Source of the DNA: Patiria pectinifera
Lineage: Eukaryota > Echinodermata > Asteroidea > Valvatida > Asterinidae
Direction of reading: 5' to 3'
DNA: 64,000 bases
Assembly (NCBI GenBank): GCA_029964075.1
Contig: CM057135.1
Location: forward strand, 44,430,457-44,494,456
Positions 34,530-46,614 of this stretch are shown here, piece by piece. Each line of letters opens with the position of its first letter. Position 1 is the first letter of the stretch. The position numbers and the translations under genes were made by a program. Under the pieces are notes generated by a model that was not told the DNA's origin, ran no database searches, and saw nothing but the letters and a program-made list of their open reading frames with translations.

Positions 34530-35980
34530 TGCCTTTAACCACAATAATATTGACAATTTTATTCATGACTTGAATGATACTGAATGGGATGAAATAACGT
34601 CATCAAATGATATTCATAGTATGTACAATACATTTCTGTTACATGTTACACACATTTATAACAAAAACTTTCCTTTACACGAGGTCAAATGCCGTTATGA
34701 TAAACTAAATCTCCTTGGTAACTGACAGTATTTACCATTCAATTAGGCGTAAACATTATTTGTATGGAAAATTCGGAAAGAAACCTACTTTGCACAATAA
34801 ATCGGTCTATACCTGCTACAATATAAACTTAACTCTCTTATTAAATTATCAAAAAAAGTTATCTCCATAAAAAATTCAATGAAGTAAAAAGCAATATTAA
34901 AGGAACTTGGAATTTTATTAATTCTCTTCTAAATAAGTGCAAGCAAAATTCTAACCCCTTTTTTTTAACCAAGATGGTACTAATCTTGAAGGTAACATGG
35001 AGATTGCTGAGGCATTTAATAATTATTTTGTCAATGTTGGCAATAACCTTGCTAGCAAACTACCGTCATGTAACACTTCTTTTCGTTCATTTCTAAAGAC
35101 CCAATGCTCTAACTCAGTCTTTTTGTCACCTGTTACCCCAGAAGAGATTGTGGATTATCTTAACAAACTTCCTTCTGGCAAAGCCCCCGGATTTGATGGT
35201 TTAAGCTCTTTTGTTATTAAACAAGCACGGTATTCTAAAGCGAAGCCTTTGGCTGACATGTTTAATAAGTGCTTGACAGCTGGAGTATTTCCTGATGATT
35301 TAAAAATAGCACATGTTACACCAATCCACAAAAAAGGTTGTAAGCATGATATTGGTAATTATAGACCCATATCGGTATTGTCCACATTTTCCAAATTATT
35401 TGAAAAGTTAAATTACACAAGATTAATATCTTTTATGAACAAGCACGATATCGTGTCTGATGCACAATTTGGTTTTAGACAAAAAAGGTCAACTGATCTG
35501 GCAGCATTCTATGTTCTAAGTAAAATATGTACCGTGATTGAACATAATAATTTCTTGATTGGCATACTTCTAGACTTGTCAAAAGCTTTTGATACAGTCA
35601 ATCATGATATTTTAATAAGTAAGCTGGAACACTACGGTGTGCGTGGAATAGCACTTGACTTATTTGTCAATTGTATTGTAAATTCTCCCTATCGAGATAT
35701 TACTTGTGGAGTACCACAGGGTTCTGTATTAGGCCCAATACTTTTTATCATTTGTATTAATGATATCATTAACACCTCTGACATTATTTCATTTTGTTTA
35801 TTTGCCGATGACACTAGTTTATTATATACTCATAAAAATGTTGATACTGCTATTAGAAACCTTAATGTTGAATTGAAAATGATTAGTACGTGGCTCTTAG
35901 CTAACAAGTTTTGCATTAATTTGTTGAAATCGAACTATATGATTTTTTGTGCCCATCAGTATAAATACACTCAATCGGTT
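34530..35980 (+). pseudogene. LINE-A reverse transcriptase, 5' part
   Basis: A 5'-truncated non-LTR element. 34540-34960 is the decayed endonuclease-RT linker. The frame starting at 34997 encodes RT fingers (IVDYLNKLPSGKAPGFDGL, VTPIHKKG, NYRPISVLS), palm (LLDLSKAFDTVNHD about residues 192-205; GVPQGSVLGPILF; FADD 269-272) and part of the thumb. At residue 328 (base 35980) it runs into the DIRS-C C tract. The coding sequence resumes at 40657. The palm is intact and the frame is open for nearly 1 kb, so this copy was young when DIRS-C entered. Confidence 0.88.
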
Positions 35981-36229
35981 CCCCCCCCCACAGAAGTGTG
36001 GTTGGGGTCTACGAACGAATACTTACCTGTAGAGCAATACTACTTATGCATATTCCCCCTACCGGCAGGTATTTTCCGCTAAGAGTTATATACAATAGCG
36101 CCCTCTGGCGCCCTACCCATAATACCCCGCGGCATGCGTGCCTCGTGAGCGTCCTCTTTTCTCGAGCGCTAAGTCGGAATACAACAAAGTACCCAAGGCA
36201 TCGAGAAGAGTGGGGTAGGGGGGAGGGAT

Positions 36230-36335
36230 GCTCTACAGGTAAGTATTCGTTCGTAGACCCCAACCACACTTCTGTGGGGGGGGGGGGGAGTCTACTTCAC
36301 TCTACTTACCTGTAGAGCAATACTACTTATGCATA
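36230..36335. repeat. DIRS-C internal complementary region
   Basis: 36230-36288 complements the left end from the C tract to 36040. 36289-36335 complements the right end 40610-40656. Confidence 0.8.
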
Positions 36336-36901
36336 GACTAGCACCGTCAAGGAGGTGGGTCATGCGAGATGCTATTGTGCTTTCACAGGGGCACGTAACA
36401 ATACGCGTAAACCCTGGATGGGCCCGTCGCTCCACATGTGGGTGGACAAGGCAGCCCAAAAAGGTCGGCATGATAAAGACATTAGTCATAATGGTAGCCT
36501 CAACATGCCAACAGAGATGTGATCCCCGATTTTGGGAATCACACGTAATGAATTAAAGCCCACCGATACCTACACCTAAGAGTTCGGTGGGGCCCACAAA
36601 ATAAAAATTATCATGAAAGGCAAAACATCATGACATGGTACATATAGACACTATAATATGCACATGTACATGTACAGAGCTCAATAAAGAATCAGAGTTA
36701 GGAGACACCAATGCTGGGGAGGTCTCCGGTCTGAAAATGTCTTGAGAACATGGTGGGGCTCAGTCAGTCGCCCTCAACACTGTTCTCCCATGCTCTGCCC
36801 TTTATTTTGCGCATGCGGACCAATCACACGGATTCTGCCGTTGATTCGTCCGTGGTTTCATGGATGACCGTAGCCAACCTTCAGGCAATCTTGTCATTAA
36901 A

Positions 36902-37061
36902 GCCTGCAGGTATGGTGGGGTCACCATGATAAATACATGTCATGAAAGGCCTGCCTGTATGACAGGGTCGTCATGACAAAAAACATGTCACAAGAAGCCT
37001 GCTTGTATGGCAGGGTTGTCATGACAAATACGTGTCGCGAGAAGCCTGTCGGTATGGCAGG
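36902..37061. repeat. About 48-bp tandem repeat in DIRS-C
   Basis: Three full and one partial unit, each starting GCCTGC and containing GTATGGCAGGGT and TCATGACAAA. Confidence 0.75.
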
Positions 37062-37689
37062 TGTTGAAGAGGTCCTGCAATTCAGGGGTGTTAAAACATC
37101 CCCTTAAGTTAACTGACATGGACGTTCAACTGACTAACATTAAGTAATCTACTGTCATGTTAGAAGTCCCTCAAGTGCAGGCTGTAAAAGCCATAGCTTG
37201 TTTGAGAAAGGTCTGATGTGAACAGGAGAGCATTACAGCATCCAGTACATCAGGAGAAATTCCCGCGGAGCTGGGTGAAGGAAACCCAAGCTGTGCTGGA
37301 ACAGAATATTGTTCTGCTCGGAAGAACATTTGTACCTCCAACTGGTGAACCAAGGGAATTGTTATAGCCCTGGAAAACCAATCAATGGGGTCAACATGGA
37401 GTTAAGAAGAGGACCTTGTTGTCCTTCTGCTCCAGTTGATTAAGTACCCGAGGGATAAGAGGAAGACGACAGGAAGGTGTTATATAAGTAGCCTGTCCGT
37501 CTTCATCACCATCGTATTCGTGTGCCATATGTAGGGGTCAGGAACCCTCAGGTATTAGCCTGGAAATCTGTGACTAGTTCATGAAACAAGTCAGATTGAC
37601 ATGTGGTTAGCTGTGGTTAGCTGTCCTTGCTTGGGAGGACCGTCGAAAGCAAGAAGCTATGAGGAAAAACCCCAATGGGGTATTTCTCA

Positions 37690-37990
37690 AGTGAGTTTAC
37701 ACAGGTGTGCAGGCTGCCTGTCCACCTGGTTGTCGATGTAAACTACAACTGTGTCAAAGTCACATCGAACCAGGATCATCTGGCACAACACCGAATATTG
37801 AAGTAACATCGCAGTTTCTCCGAGACTGCCAGCATCTCAAGTATGTTAATGGAACTTGAATGATGCTCACACAGGGCCTCACCAATCCGCCACTAGATGC
37901 GGGTGGTGGGCAGTTAACTGGCAGGGTAGCATGTCCGCCATGACAGTTAATGAATTAGGCTGCAATCTGTGAGAGGCCCCCCTTGTGAGG
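37690..37990 (-). pseudogene. DIRS-C RNase H relic
   Basis: Minus-strand pieces in shifting frames: SSINILEMLAVSEKLRCYF (compare INVLELQAV in DIRS-A), then ILVRCDFDTVVVYIDNQ (compare VLIKTDNTTVVAYINKQ). Upstream there is a stop-containing stretch where the TDAS box should be. Stops and at least one frameshift show that it is dead. 37062-37690 and 38000-38520 probably hold further decayed DIRS coding sequence that I cannot align by eye. Confidence 0.65.
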
Positions 37991-38519
37991 TTGGCAACCC
38001 CGAACCACAGGAGGTACTGCACAAGTCAGGTCATGGCCTGCACTGAATGCAGTGAGGACTGGGCCAATACAAGCAAATAGGTGAATGCCACCAATCTTTG
38101 TTTCCACGGCGCAGTCATATCGCCTTTACTATCTGAGCAGAGGCCAGGAGTGAGGCGGAAAAAAGGCTGGATGAAGCCACCATGAAGTTGCAGCGAGAAT
38201 CGTTGTTTGAAAACCGCGAAATTCTCAGTGCTCTGGCCTGAAAATGAGTTGCAGTTGTGTACCCTTCAGGCCAGGGCTCATTCCCCATGCTGATGTGTTA
38301 GACAGTCGACTAAAACTTATCAACATCTTCCCAAGGGAAATACAAGACGGGTGCAACACTGTGCTGGCCCGATGGTATTGATGTCAGCCTCAAAGTCTCT
38401 CTGACGAGCTCCTACGTAAACTCCCTCGGAGACAATGGACAGTGTACATACACAAGTAATGCACACATGTACATGTACAATGTACATGAAAAATGTAGCG
38501 ATCTCAGTGCAGCAAGAAA

Positions 38520-39560
38520 CACCGCCGCACAGCTAAGCACTGCGCGGCGTGTCCCATTGTCCTTGAGTCACCCAACCGTGATTATTGTACAGGGCTACAG
38601 AGTTCACGGCTCGCAACTGAACTAAGACGGACGTTTCATTAACGTGCCCGCCTGGCAATACATGTACGTGTATAAAACGTATATGATCCGTTTTTTTTTG
38701 TTTGTTTTTTATAATAAAGCCGAGAACAATTGCAAGGCTTGTAATGAGTGGGCCGAAAAACCGAGTCCTCATCCCGGTAGCGTATGCCGCGGTGGGATCG
38801 GTGCAATAAACTCGCCCGGATTAGAAAAATAAAATAATGAAGCCGTTCCTGAGAAATGGACACCACTTTGTCCGTTGTCGATGTGTTGCACATTTGATCC
38901 AACGGAGGTATGGGGAACACCTTGTAATTGTTAGATGTGGAGCCCGTCCTGCGCTTGATTTGAAAATTTTGTGATCGGGCGGAGGGGGCTCATCGGCGGA
39001 GGGCAATTTAAGTACATGTGTACCCGTGTAATGTCCCTCTGCAGCAAACGGAATTTCGTTTCCGCGATGGACAGCCAATGTAACCGGTCTGATTCTTTGT
39101 CATTATCGGATGAATCAGCCGAATGCGAAGGCCAAAATGACCCCGATGACTGAGAGCCGTCTGGAGGGGCTAGTTGTACAGAACCACGCGGTGGTGGCTG
39201 GGCAACACTCTCGGAGATAATATACATACTATTATGCAGATAGTGAAGACTAAACACAAGCAGGGATCCTGGCGCACGGCTAACTGTGTGCGGTAGGTCC
39301 CGTTGTCTCTGGACCACGCGACCGTGGCCCACGGCCAGCGAATGTGAAGTCTCGTTCGCCGTAGGCCGGGCTTCCGGTATAGCGCGCAACCATGTGTGGT
39401 ATACATGAACATGTACATGTATGAACATGTGTTTTTTCATTTTTGTACATGTAGCCTACATGTACCTCTTTGTGCTTGGGCCACCCAACCGTGGCCAACG
39501 AACGACGACTGTGAAGCCCTCACCGCAGGCGGGGACGCCGCAGCACGACTAATTGTGTGC
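38520..39560. repeat. Degenerate tandem repeats downstream of the DIRS-C gag core
   Basis: A unit with TGTGTGCGGTAGGTCCC...GGACCACGCGACCGTGG recurs at about 38530, 39285, 39460 and 39555. In one minus frame it gives peptides of the form VGHGWVAQAQRGT and VTGHAWVAREQRDIPHT. Position corresponds to the minisatellite in DIRS-A gag. Confidence 0.65.
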
Positions 39561-40560
39561 GGTATGTCCCTCTGTTCCCGGGCCACCCAAGCGTGACCGG
39601 TGACTGAAGACTGCAATGCGGGCCCAACGACCGATGGTTGTGGGCCGTAGTCCACCGCTGCAGGGGGCCCCCAATAGGGCCCGCCCGGCAGCCTGCCGAC
39701 ATAGCCGATAGCGTATCGGAAATCGACTGAAAAGCCTGCAGGAAATCTGCTCCAGAAACCGCGTCCTCCCCCGGGAGCGTTTGCCCCGGCGGGACCGGTC
39801 AGAGGAGTCGTCAGAACTCGAAGAAGAACGGCGCGATCGACGTGCAGCCTTCTTCTTATTATTCTTCTTCTTAGAAGAACGGCCCCGAGGTGTGTCCGAG
39901 GAAAAATCGGAAGACACATGGGACACCGGAACCCCCGAACAACGGAAAAAATCCGATGATGAGAGTAGTCCCTCCGAGTGAGCTAGCACGGGGGCCGTCG
40001 GCCCGGGATCCCCCCGGGCGACCGGCTTCGTATCGCTCATAATGCACCCGGCCGACAGCGCCTCAGGCCCCGTGGGCTGAGCGAGCGCTGAACGGACCGG
40101 TAGCCCGTGCAATAGCCCATCCCGACAACCAGTGGTGTTCGGCACTGTGTCGGGAGGACACGGGTGACTAGCGCCCACCGAAGTGTGACGGCTAGTCCCC
40201 TTGGGCTGCCCCGTGATCGGGGGAGGGCCAGGTGCCACAGCGGCGCTCGTTGCCGAGCCACGCTTGCCCTGACGGCCCTTCTTAGGCTTTGCTCCGGCAC
40301 AGGAGATATGTTTTGGAGGAACCTTGCCGGAGTGTGCCTTTAGTTTGGGTGTTCCGCCTGAGTTGACCGGAGAAGGTGACCGAGGTCCCCTTAACTGATC
40401 GGCGGAACTGCCAACTCCCCCAGCCGACTGTGGCTGAGGGTGCCGGACGAGAGACTGCTGCCGCGGTAACGACGTAGCGTTAACGGTAGAGTCCCCCGAG
40501 AAGGTTTCAGTGACAGATCGCCAAGAAGACTCTACAAACTGATGATTACTAACTCTTTTA
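39440..40560 (-). pseudogene. DIRS-C gag-like region
   Basis: One minus frame is open from inside the right terminal repeat (about 40560) to 39549 with no stop. It is basic and Pro/Ser-rich and contains FRCSGVPVSHVSSDFSS followed by a long basic-serine tract (SSKKKNNKKKAARRSRR). In a neighbouring frame comes FLQAFQSISDTLSAM, matching FLKAFQDINVSLAAV of DIRS-A. The first in-frame ATG I see is at CIMSDTKPV (about 40040). A shift is needed between the basic tract and the FLQAFQ block. Confidence 0.7.
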
Positions 40561-40656
40561 TTAAATACTTTATATAACTCTTAGCGGAAAATACCTGCCG
40601 GTAGGGGGAATATGCATAAGTAGTATTGCTCTACAGGTAAGTAGAGTGAAGTAGAC

Positions 40657-41690
40657 CCCTTAATTTTAAACGATTCCAATCTAAGTCAAGTAAAAAGCAC
40701 TAAATTCTTGGGCATAACTATTGGCGAGAATCTCACTTGGAAAAAAACACATCGATGATATAGCGACTAAAAATCAAAAAATTGTGGCATAATGAATCGT
40801 TTAAAATATTACCTCCCCAGTAGAATCTTACTAACTTTGTACAATTCCTTTATTTTGCCATATCTAAATTATTCAATTTTGACTTGGGGTGGTTCATCAT
40901 CCAAATGCAACAAACTGCTAATTTTACAGAAGCGAGCAGTCCGATTAATATCTCATGCTGGTTATCGTGATCATAACCTTCCTTTATTTGCGAATTTGAG
41001 ACTCTTACAATTCAATGACTTTTACTGCTTTGGGTAACCTGGGTAAATTTATGTATAAGTTTACACACAATGCATTACCTACTTGTTTCAACCCCTTCTT
41101 TATGCTCACATCTGATATTCATTTGTATAATACCCGAAGCACTAGTAGGAGAAATGTATATGTCCAATTTAACAGAACAACATTGTCTAAAAATAGCCTT
41201 ATTCAACGTGGTACATCATACTGGAATCGTTGAGATGACTTCTTAAAATCAGCACCCTTCTTCTCTGTCTTTGTTAAAAACCTTAGATCACATCTACTCA
41301 ATTCTTATTCGAATAACTAGTTATAATTTATGAATCTAGATGTATGCCCTCGTCTCATACCAGTTTGTGTTTTTCTAGGTTGTGTCTTTGTGTGTCTCAC
41401 TGTTGTCCATTTTGTCCTTTGTCACTGTCTCTGTTTTTCTTGGTCATGTCCACTTGTCTGTCGATAGGTTAGGGTACAAAAGCGTGACGCTTCACCTTAT
41501 ACCTAAATGTTGTCGTAAATTTGTTTTAGTATTGATCCATGTACATTATTATACACAATTACATAATTCATTGCATTTTGCTCTGTATAATATGTTTACA
41601 CGGCATTGGAACATTTTATTGTGTGGAAATGGCAACATTGAAATGAATGTTTCTAAGTAAGTAAAAAAAAAATGTTTCTAAGTAAAAATT
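40657..41690 (+). pseudogene. LINE-A reverse transcriptase, 3' part and tail
   Basis: Resumes the RT after DIRS-C: VKSTKFLGITIGENLTWKK, then, after a shift near 40755, MNRLKYYLPSRILLTLYNSF, LPYLNYSILTWGG and LQKRAVRLISHAGYRDH, the usual LINE C-terminal order. A second shift occurs near 41030. The 3' end carries two copies of ATGTTTCTAAGTA near 41648-41683, like the short tandem tails of CR1-group LINEs. Confidence 0.85.
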
Positions 41691-41699
41691 TAAGTGTGA

Positions 41700-43290
41700 G
41701 TAAAAAAAAATCCAATCTTGGAGCTACTTGGCAGAGATGTGTGCCCTGAAGACGTCCACTGATGGAACTGTGATGATGTCTGCAGGAAGAGCATTCCAGA
41801 GCCAGACTGCTGTAGGCATGAAGGAGAACTTCTAGATGTCCTTGGAGGAATGGGTTGTGAGAAGCTGGTATCTTGCCGGATGGTAGGTTCTAAGTCTGGT
41901 ATCATGTCATGGAGGTACTGATATTTGTTAATTGCAATGAGGTTATGAGATATTTTGTACAGCATGGTTTTGATGGCTGCTTCCCTTCTAGATTGGAGTG
42001 AAGCCCACTGCAGGTTTTGTAGCACTGCACTCACACTCTCAGTACGTTGGTAGATGTTCTGCACAAATCTAGCTGCTCTCTTCTGGATGGCTTCGACCTG
42101 GTTGATAGTGGTTTGATGATGGGGATTCCAAACAGTGGAGCAGTATTCTAGATGTGGCCTGACCAGAGAGATGTTGTTTTAACCGTGGGTGGCAATGCTT
42201 TAGGTTCCTTTTAATAAGCCCCAGCATCCGGTTAGCTTTTAAGGTGATGTTTGATATGTGCGTCTTCCAGGAGAGCTTGGATGTGAAAGTAAGACCCAGG
42301 TATGGATGTTCGTTTACTGACGTCAATGTGTCATTGCCCAGGTGGTAGTCAAAGTCAATATTGTTTATGCAGTGAGAGACTTGCATCACATGGCATTTGT
42401 CTGAATTGAACTTCATCTGCCACTTGGCTGTCCAAGAGTGCAGCGTATCAAGATCGTTCTGAAGAGCTCTGCTGTCATCCACGGTGTTTATAGACCGGTG
42501 CATAAAACAATTGTCAGCGAACAGGCATAAAGACGAAGTGATGGAGTCTGATATGTCGTTGATGAATGTCATGGCCCTAGTACTGTGCCTTGGGGCACAC
42601 CAGAAAGAACATCTGACCACTCCGAGGCTTCGCCATCCACCACGACTTATTGGGATCTTTTGGTGAGGAAGTTGCTCAACCACTTCAAAAGAGAGCCACG
42701 TACCCCATAGTGATGTAATTTAAGGAGGAGTCTTTGGTGGGGTACTCGATCAAAGGCCTTGGAGAAGTCGAGGATTATGGAATCCGTTTGCTTTCTGTCA
42801 TCCAGGGCTTTGGCACAATCATGGGCTACAATGATGAGCTGTGATTCACAAGAGCAGCCATGGCAGAAGCCATGTTGACTTTCGATTAAGATCTCATGAG
42901 TGTCGTAATGGCCCATCACATGGCTAAAGATGATATGCTCAAGGATTTTACATGATATTGATGTGAGCGATATTGGGCGGTAGTTGGCAGTTGCACTGCG
43001 ATCTCCTTTCTTATATATCGGCGCTAAGTTTGCAATCCTCCAGTCATGGGGAATTTTACCAGTATCCAGTGACTGCTGAAAGATGGATGCCAAAATAGGG
43101 GATATTTCCTCTACCATTTCTTTCAAAATGCGGGCTGGAATTGAGTCAGGACCTGTTGCCTTGGTGATGTTGGTGTTCTTTAGCAGTTTACACACACCAT
43201 CCACTGAGATCTTTATGTCCTGGACTTCAGGAAAAGGAGTCTCAACCACTGATGGCAGATCAGACAGATTTTCAGAGGTGAAGACCCGTT
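41700..43290 (-). pseudogene. LINE-B reverse transcriptase
   Basis: Minus frames 43249-42647, 42683-42069 and 42064-41690 form one RT with two frameshifts. Fingers: ITKATGPDSIPARILKEM, APIYKKGDRSATANYRPI. Palm: SIILDFSKAFDRVPHQRL, and the active-site box as FADN (LCLFADNCFMH) instead of FADD. Thumb and C-terminal parts: HPYLGLTFTSKLSWKTHI, QNLQWASLQSRREAAIKTML. The endonuclease is absent. It lies tail to tail with LINE-A and abuts the right arm of DIRS-B. The D-to-N change alone should abolish polymerisation. Confidence 0.87.
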
Positions 43291-43628
43291 AAGGACTAGA
43301 CTAGATGATGAAAAACCACGCACAACAACTAGTCTGAATACAGCGCCGATATACGGTGCGTAAAGCCTTCAGCCCCGGGTGGACGGATCGTCTCTAAGAA
43401 ACTAATACTTAGCTGCGTTGAATTGGATAGACTAAAAAACATGTTTATCTCGCCTGCGTTGCTAAGACAAAAGAGGCAGATTCAATATGGTGGCGATGCT
43501 GCATAGCATCATGGGTTAGCGCCAAGAGGTGCATTATTGTGCGATTAAACCCTCAGTGAATTGGCACTGCTGGCAAAGGGAAATATGCAAATGTAGTTGC
43601 TATATGGGTAAGATGAATGAAGTAGACT
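43290..43628. repeat. DIRS-B right terminal repeat and leader
   Basis: 43445-43610 is the inverted, diverged counterpart of 31890-32035 (shared TTCAATATGG, GCGCCAAGAGG, AAATATGCAAATGTAGTTGC). The end AGATGAATGAAGTAGACT at 43628 follows the pattern of DIRS-A and DIRS-C. Confidence 0.75.
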
Positions 43629-44600
43629 ACGTGAATACAATTATATCTCCACTCCTTTTGCAGATGACTTCAACTTAATTATCTCCGATGTTAGAAGTCA
43701 TCAATGGATAATAAACAGCATTGTGTCTCAGGAATCTTAATCTTAATGCTCTAAAGTGCAAGTCTTTGTCCTTGAGTAGTGGCACACCTAGTACCTACCT
43801 ACCGAGAAAATAATCGAAATCAATGACTTTGATTTCCCGTCTATAAAACATGAACAACATAGTTTCGACATTCAATGGAAAGACATGAGACACGGTGACA
43901 TTTGTTAAGAACAAAATAACCACAGGTCTAAACAGAATTGATGAGTTAAAAATCTGGGACAAATTCGAGCTGAAATTATACTTGAATTTTGAGTTACCAT
44001 TTCTGAGGTTATGCCTCACAGTCTATGGCATCACTAAAACAGACCTCAACACATTATATCAGATCACTGGCCAATACCTGAAGAAATGGTGTGCGGCCCA
44101 CAAAGAGTGCTACTAATGCCATCTTGCACTCTGCATCTGGATTAGCAAATTCAATCCCTTACCCAGATATATAAAGAAAGACGTGCAATTGCCTGTGCAT
44201 CAACCACAACCACGACAAAAGGTCACAATAAAGTCAGATGCTGCCTAAATGAAAACCATCAGCATGAATCATCCTGGTCTTGGACATTTTCTGTGACAGT
44301 GTATTTTGAAAACAAGCTGCAAAATGACCTGAATGAAATGCCAGAACCCACTCAATAACACTTAAATCATCTGAAAAAAAGTCATCCCAACTTCCATGAC
44401 CGACGAATAAAGCTAGAATGGGTCACAAAAATCGAATCCCTAGAAAAGCAAGGACACCGTTTGCAACTTATGAATCTTGAATGTGCAAAAAAATCTGGTA
44501 GAAAACTCCGGTCCACAACCGTGTCTGGTACTGTTATACCTAGATTTAACACTGAGCGGTACAAGAAATCTACCATTCTATCACTGGCCAGAATGTTAAA
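43629..44600 (+). pseudogene. Degenerate reverse transcriptase relic
   Basis: Begins with FADDFNLIISDVRSHQW (RT active-site box) and continues through KCKSLSLSSG. After a gap, IDELKIWDKFELKLYLNFE, FLRLCLTVYGITKTDLNTLY and YLKKWCAAHKECY, then RIKLEWVTKIESLEKQGH and SGRKLRSTTVSGTV. The order matches the C-terminal half of a class of LINE-like RT proteins common in marine invertebrates. Several frameshifts; the first half is lacking. Confidence 0.65.
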
Positions 44601-45659
44601 ATAATAAGTTTAATATGAGTCTAGTCTCTGTTATCTACTTTCTTTGTAATGATAATTTTTGATAATTTTACACTTCAGTTTTAATCAGCAATGTCTTGTC
44701 TTAACATGTTTTTAGTAGTGCTGGTGAACTTTTTAAAAATGGTTTTATTTGCTTAATTATAAAGCCCACCCAAAAAGAAAACAAATGATGGTAAAATGGC
44801 CATAATTGACCATTGCAATTCAGAGTTATGGCCAAATATATGTCGATCAAATGACGTTATTTTGTATAGATAATGTGTACGAAAATGGTACATTTTTGTG
44901 ATATTGAATAAAAAGGCATATTTGAACATCTGTTAAAGTGAAAATAACCACTTAGGTAAACTTCCTCTCTTTTTTCCATTGTTTATCAGAAATACTATTG
45001 GTTTCAGTTGGTTATGAGTTGTTAAAACTCATAATATGCAATAAAATGGATGTTAAAAATGTACTTTTACACTAAAAAAATACCGACGGCAAGGTTGAAA
45101 AATGACTAAGTCAAACAAAAAAAGCACTAATAGTAACAAAACTTCTATTAACTAGAACACATGTTCACCAAATTTGAATCAGACAAGTATTTTGTGAAGA
45201 TACACTATGTGGACCCACGAAAGACCCCCCCCCCAAAAAAAATCAAAATCTAAAAAAAAACAAAACCTACTTTTTTGGGGCTAATTTTGGCCAAAATGGG
45301 CAAATTTCAGTCCGGCATATGCATAAACATGTAAAACTTGCCCGGGCCCAAGTCCAATTCTGAATGACCCAATTTGACAAAAACTTAAACAAAGATAACT
45401 TGGGTATGCATTTAGGTTATAAAACAAAGTTTCCCTCATATTTGGATTATTTTATCCCTTTTTTGGTGCAGATCTCAATTCTCATGTCTTAACTATGGCT
45501 ATGCATAATGATTATCCTGCAATAATTCCTATGGCCTACTTATCATTGGCTTTTCCGTTTAAATGCGGAAAAGCCTTTGTTTCTGTACTTATTTTTTATT
45601 TTAAAAATTTTTTTTCCTCTTGGGACTTCCAACCAAAATGCCATAGACTTTGTGCATGT
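44601..45659. other. Unassigned AT-rich sequence
   Basis: C tract at 45227-45234. No coding evidence. Confidence 0.4.
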
Positions 45660-46290
45660 TTTTTCTCATTGGCACTTGATGACGTCATTGTGTGATTTTA
45701 TAAGAATTTTTGAACTTTTGGACCCTCAAACCATATCTTATCAATGGAACATGGTAAATTCAAAATTCTTTTTGCAATGGGTTTGTTAGGTAATGCATAC
45801 TTGGACCAAAAAAGTGAAAAGTGCATGACGTCATGATGACGTCATCAAAAATGCGATTTTTGTATTTCACATATAAGGGTAAGTCTGATCGTCTTGAAAC
45901 TTGGTGGATATGCAGATACAGTTACTAGTATGCAAAATCCGAAGTGACGTCATGATGACGTCATCGCTTGATTTGTTATAATTTTTTTAAACTTTGACAT
46001 TTTCTTCTACTTGCAAAATTGTACATGAACTAGGATCATTATTAACTTTAAACTACGCACAGTACAAGGCCCTTCGGTAAAGTTGGTCTTAAACAAGTCA
46101 CATCATAATGACGTCGTCATTAGTCATGTGACCTCATCTTACAAATTATAATTTAAAAATTTTATACCTATCGTTCTAGCAAGCCAATTGGGCTGAAACT
46201 TGGCAAATATACAGTTATGTGTATGTTATATTTAAAATAAAAAATACGTCATGTTAACGTCATCATTATTTGTTTAATTGATTTTTAATG
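45660..46290. repeat. TGACGTCA-rich repeat, inverted copy
   Basis: Reverse orientation of the 2445 and 9781 repeats: GCATGACGTCATGATGACGT, then AAGGGTAAGTCTGATCG and GAAACTTGGTGG. Contains several perfect TGACGTCA octamers. Confidence 0.65.
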
Positions 46291-46504
46291 TATATTATTT
46301 TCAAAGTTTCATTACGTTTTTCAATTGACAAGTTCGGAATTATCTTGAATCCGATCAATTACAAACTTCGAAACAAATTTAAAAGAACCAACCTATAGCC
46401 AGATTTTCCAGAAATTTAAAGGAGACTTTTTAGTCTAAAAATGGACGAAATCACGTAATTCCCGATTTTGGGCAATAATGCGCACGTAGAGCAAGTATTC
46501 CTTT

Positions 46505-46614
46505 CGCCAACAGAGGGCAGCATATACATTTAATGGTTAGTTTTGTTTAGCATTCCGCAGCTGTAATGCAATGCAAGTTAAACATTAAATGTATCTGCTG
46601 CCCTCTATTGACGT
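46505..46614. repeat. Short inverted-repeat element
   Basis: Arms of about 31 bases (46505-46535 and 46584-46614) pair with few mismatches; each contains GAGGGCAGCA/TGCTGCCCTC and CATTTAATG/CATTAAATG. Confidence 0.7.

Larger units (their letters stand above)
35981..40656 (-). mobile_element. DIRS-C, coding-dead, identical terminal repeats
   Basis: 4.68 kb inserted in LINE-A. ITRs 36022-36092 and 40571-40641 are identical over 71 bases. The ICR is at 36230-36335, with one half complementing the left end (CAGAAGTGTGGTTGGGGTCT) and the other the right end (GTAGAGTGAAGTAGAC). Gag is recognisable at 40560-39440. RNase H survives only as a frameshifted relic at 37700-37900. No RT or recombinase frame found. 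Confidence 0.85.
31850..43628 (-). mobile_element. DIRS-B, internally deleted and interrupted
   Basis: Ends: left ITR from the C tract at about 31850 (GACAAGTCTATGAGAGAATA), right ITR about 43445-43628. The ICR is at 32091-32191, combining complements of both outer ends. The element's own sequence is about 3 kb (31850-34530 and 43290-43628). The rest is inserted LINE-A (itself carrying DIRS-C) and LINE-B. Its two ITRs differ at many positions, so it is older than DIRS-A. It retains gag parts and a short RNase H frame but lacks RT and almost all of the recombinase. Confidence 0.82.
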
